5,701 nucleotides of DNA from Muribaculaceae bacterium. Lineage in GTDB: Bacteria; Bacteroidota; Bacteroidia; Bacteroidales; Muribaculaceae. The position numbers and the translations under genes are program-made. The stretch is from the NCBI GenBank assembly GCA_009775355.1, contig VSPN01000081.1, positions 1-5,701 of the forward strand, read 5' to 3'. The notes under the pieces are model-generated. The model was given only the letters and a program-made list of their open reading frames with translations, was not told the origin of the DNA and made no database searches. Positions 5,619 to 5,701 of the stretch are shown one piece after another. The number at the start of each line of letters is the position of its first letter. The stretch's first letter is position 1.

Positions 5619-5701
5619 GTGAGGGTTTCCAGCGGTCGGGTAGCAGGTCGCGGTATTTTTCGATCGGGGTGTTTGGTGGCCATGCGGCACATCGGTCGAT
5701 T
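5611..5701 (-). CDS. IS66-type transposase, C-terminal fragment
   Basis: Read on the minus strand, the frame enters from the right edge and ends at a TAG whose complement is 5611-5613. It gives 29 visible residues, ending in PIEKYRDLLPDRWKPSQK. The pattern of a Pro-rich start followed by a Tyr-Arg-(Asp/Glu)-Leu-Leu-Pro-x-x-Trp-Lys ending resembles the short C-terminal segment of Bacteroidetes IS66-family transposases (TnpC), which catalyse insertion with a DDE active site located further upstream, outside this window. With so few residues the match rests on pattern memory and on context. Its stop shares a terminator stem with the opposing gene. Non-coding sequence is the alternative. Confidence 0.5.
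   Translation of the reverse strand, partial: IDRCAAWPPNTPIEKYRDLLPDRWKPSQK

Larger units (their letters stand above)
5551..5701 (-). mobile_element. Right end of an IS66-family insertion sequence (partial)
   Basis: The interval from about 5551 is assigned to an IS66-type element that continues out of the window. Three observations agree. A minus-strand frame ending at 5611 looks like an IS66 transposase C-terminus. In IS66 elements the transposase gene runs towards the right end and stops a few tens of bases before it. The conserved part of the DUF3408-like protein ends at codon 5547-5549, just before GTA at 5551, and IS66 ends commonly begin with GTA. The eight bases CATCAATG (5543-5550) would then be the target duplication. 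The exact boundary is uncertain (another GTA begins at 5573), and the other end is not visible. Confidence 0.45.

Overview
The window reads as part of an integrative mobile element (an integrative and mobilizable or conjugative element) from a gut-type member of the Bacteroidales. The support for this is the gene set and its order: a Bacteroidetes-style tyrosine recombinase, a mobile-element hypothetical protein, an excisionase-like helix-turn-helix protein, a DUF3987 helicase-like ATPase, a zinc-finger/Toprim primase-like protein and a DUF3408-like protein. Start codons are preceded by A/T-rich leaders or by no recognisable Shine-Dalgarno sequence, which is usual in this phylum. A Muribaculaceae-like host is possible from the moderate GC content, but the sequence does not prove it. 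All six main genes lie on the + strand.

Layout. Positions 3-884 hold the integrase, which enters from outside the window and carries all its catalytic residues. A strong intrinsic terminator follows at 921-958. Positions 1023-2075 encode a two-helix membrane protein with a soluble C-terminal domain. A structured 110-bp intergenic stretch comes next, with an inverted repeat at 2077-2128 and a terminator-like hairpin at 2149-2184 that abuts the next start codon. Positions 2185-2571 encode the excisionase-like protein, 2578-3933 the DUF3987 ATPase, 4024-5109 the primase-like protein and 5106-5591 the DUF3408-like protein. The last two genes overlap by ATGA. Between the helicase and primase genes lies an iteron-like array of three 9-bp units facing three inverted copies (3943-4003).

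The right edge appears to be the end of an IS66-family insertion. A minus-strand frame (5611-5701) looks like the C-terminus of an IS66-type transposase. The DUF3408-like protein stops matching its expected pattern about 60 bp before that frame's stop codon, so the insertion probably cut the 3' end of this gene. A bidirectional terminator (5584-5618) holds the stop codons of both convergent genes in its stem.

Working together (inference): integrase and excisionase-like protein control integration and excision; helicase-like and primase-like proteins probably copy the excised circle or the transferred strand; the DUF3408-like protein belongs to the mobilization/transfer region expected downstream. 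No relaxase, oriT, att site or cargo gene is visible. The most interesting unexplained signals are the inverted iteron array, the out-of-frame extension of the helicase gene through that array to the primase start codon, and the hairpin abutting the excisionase start.
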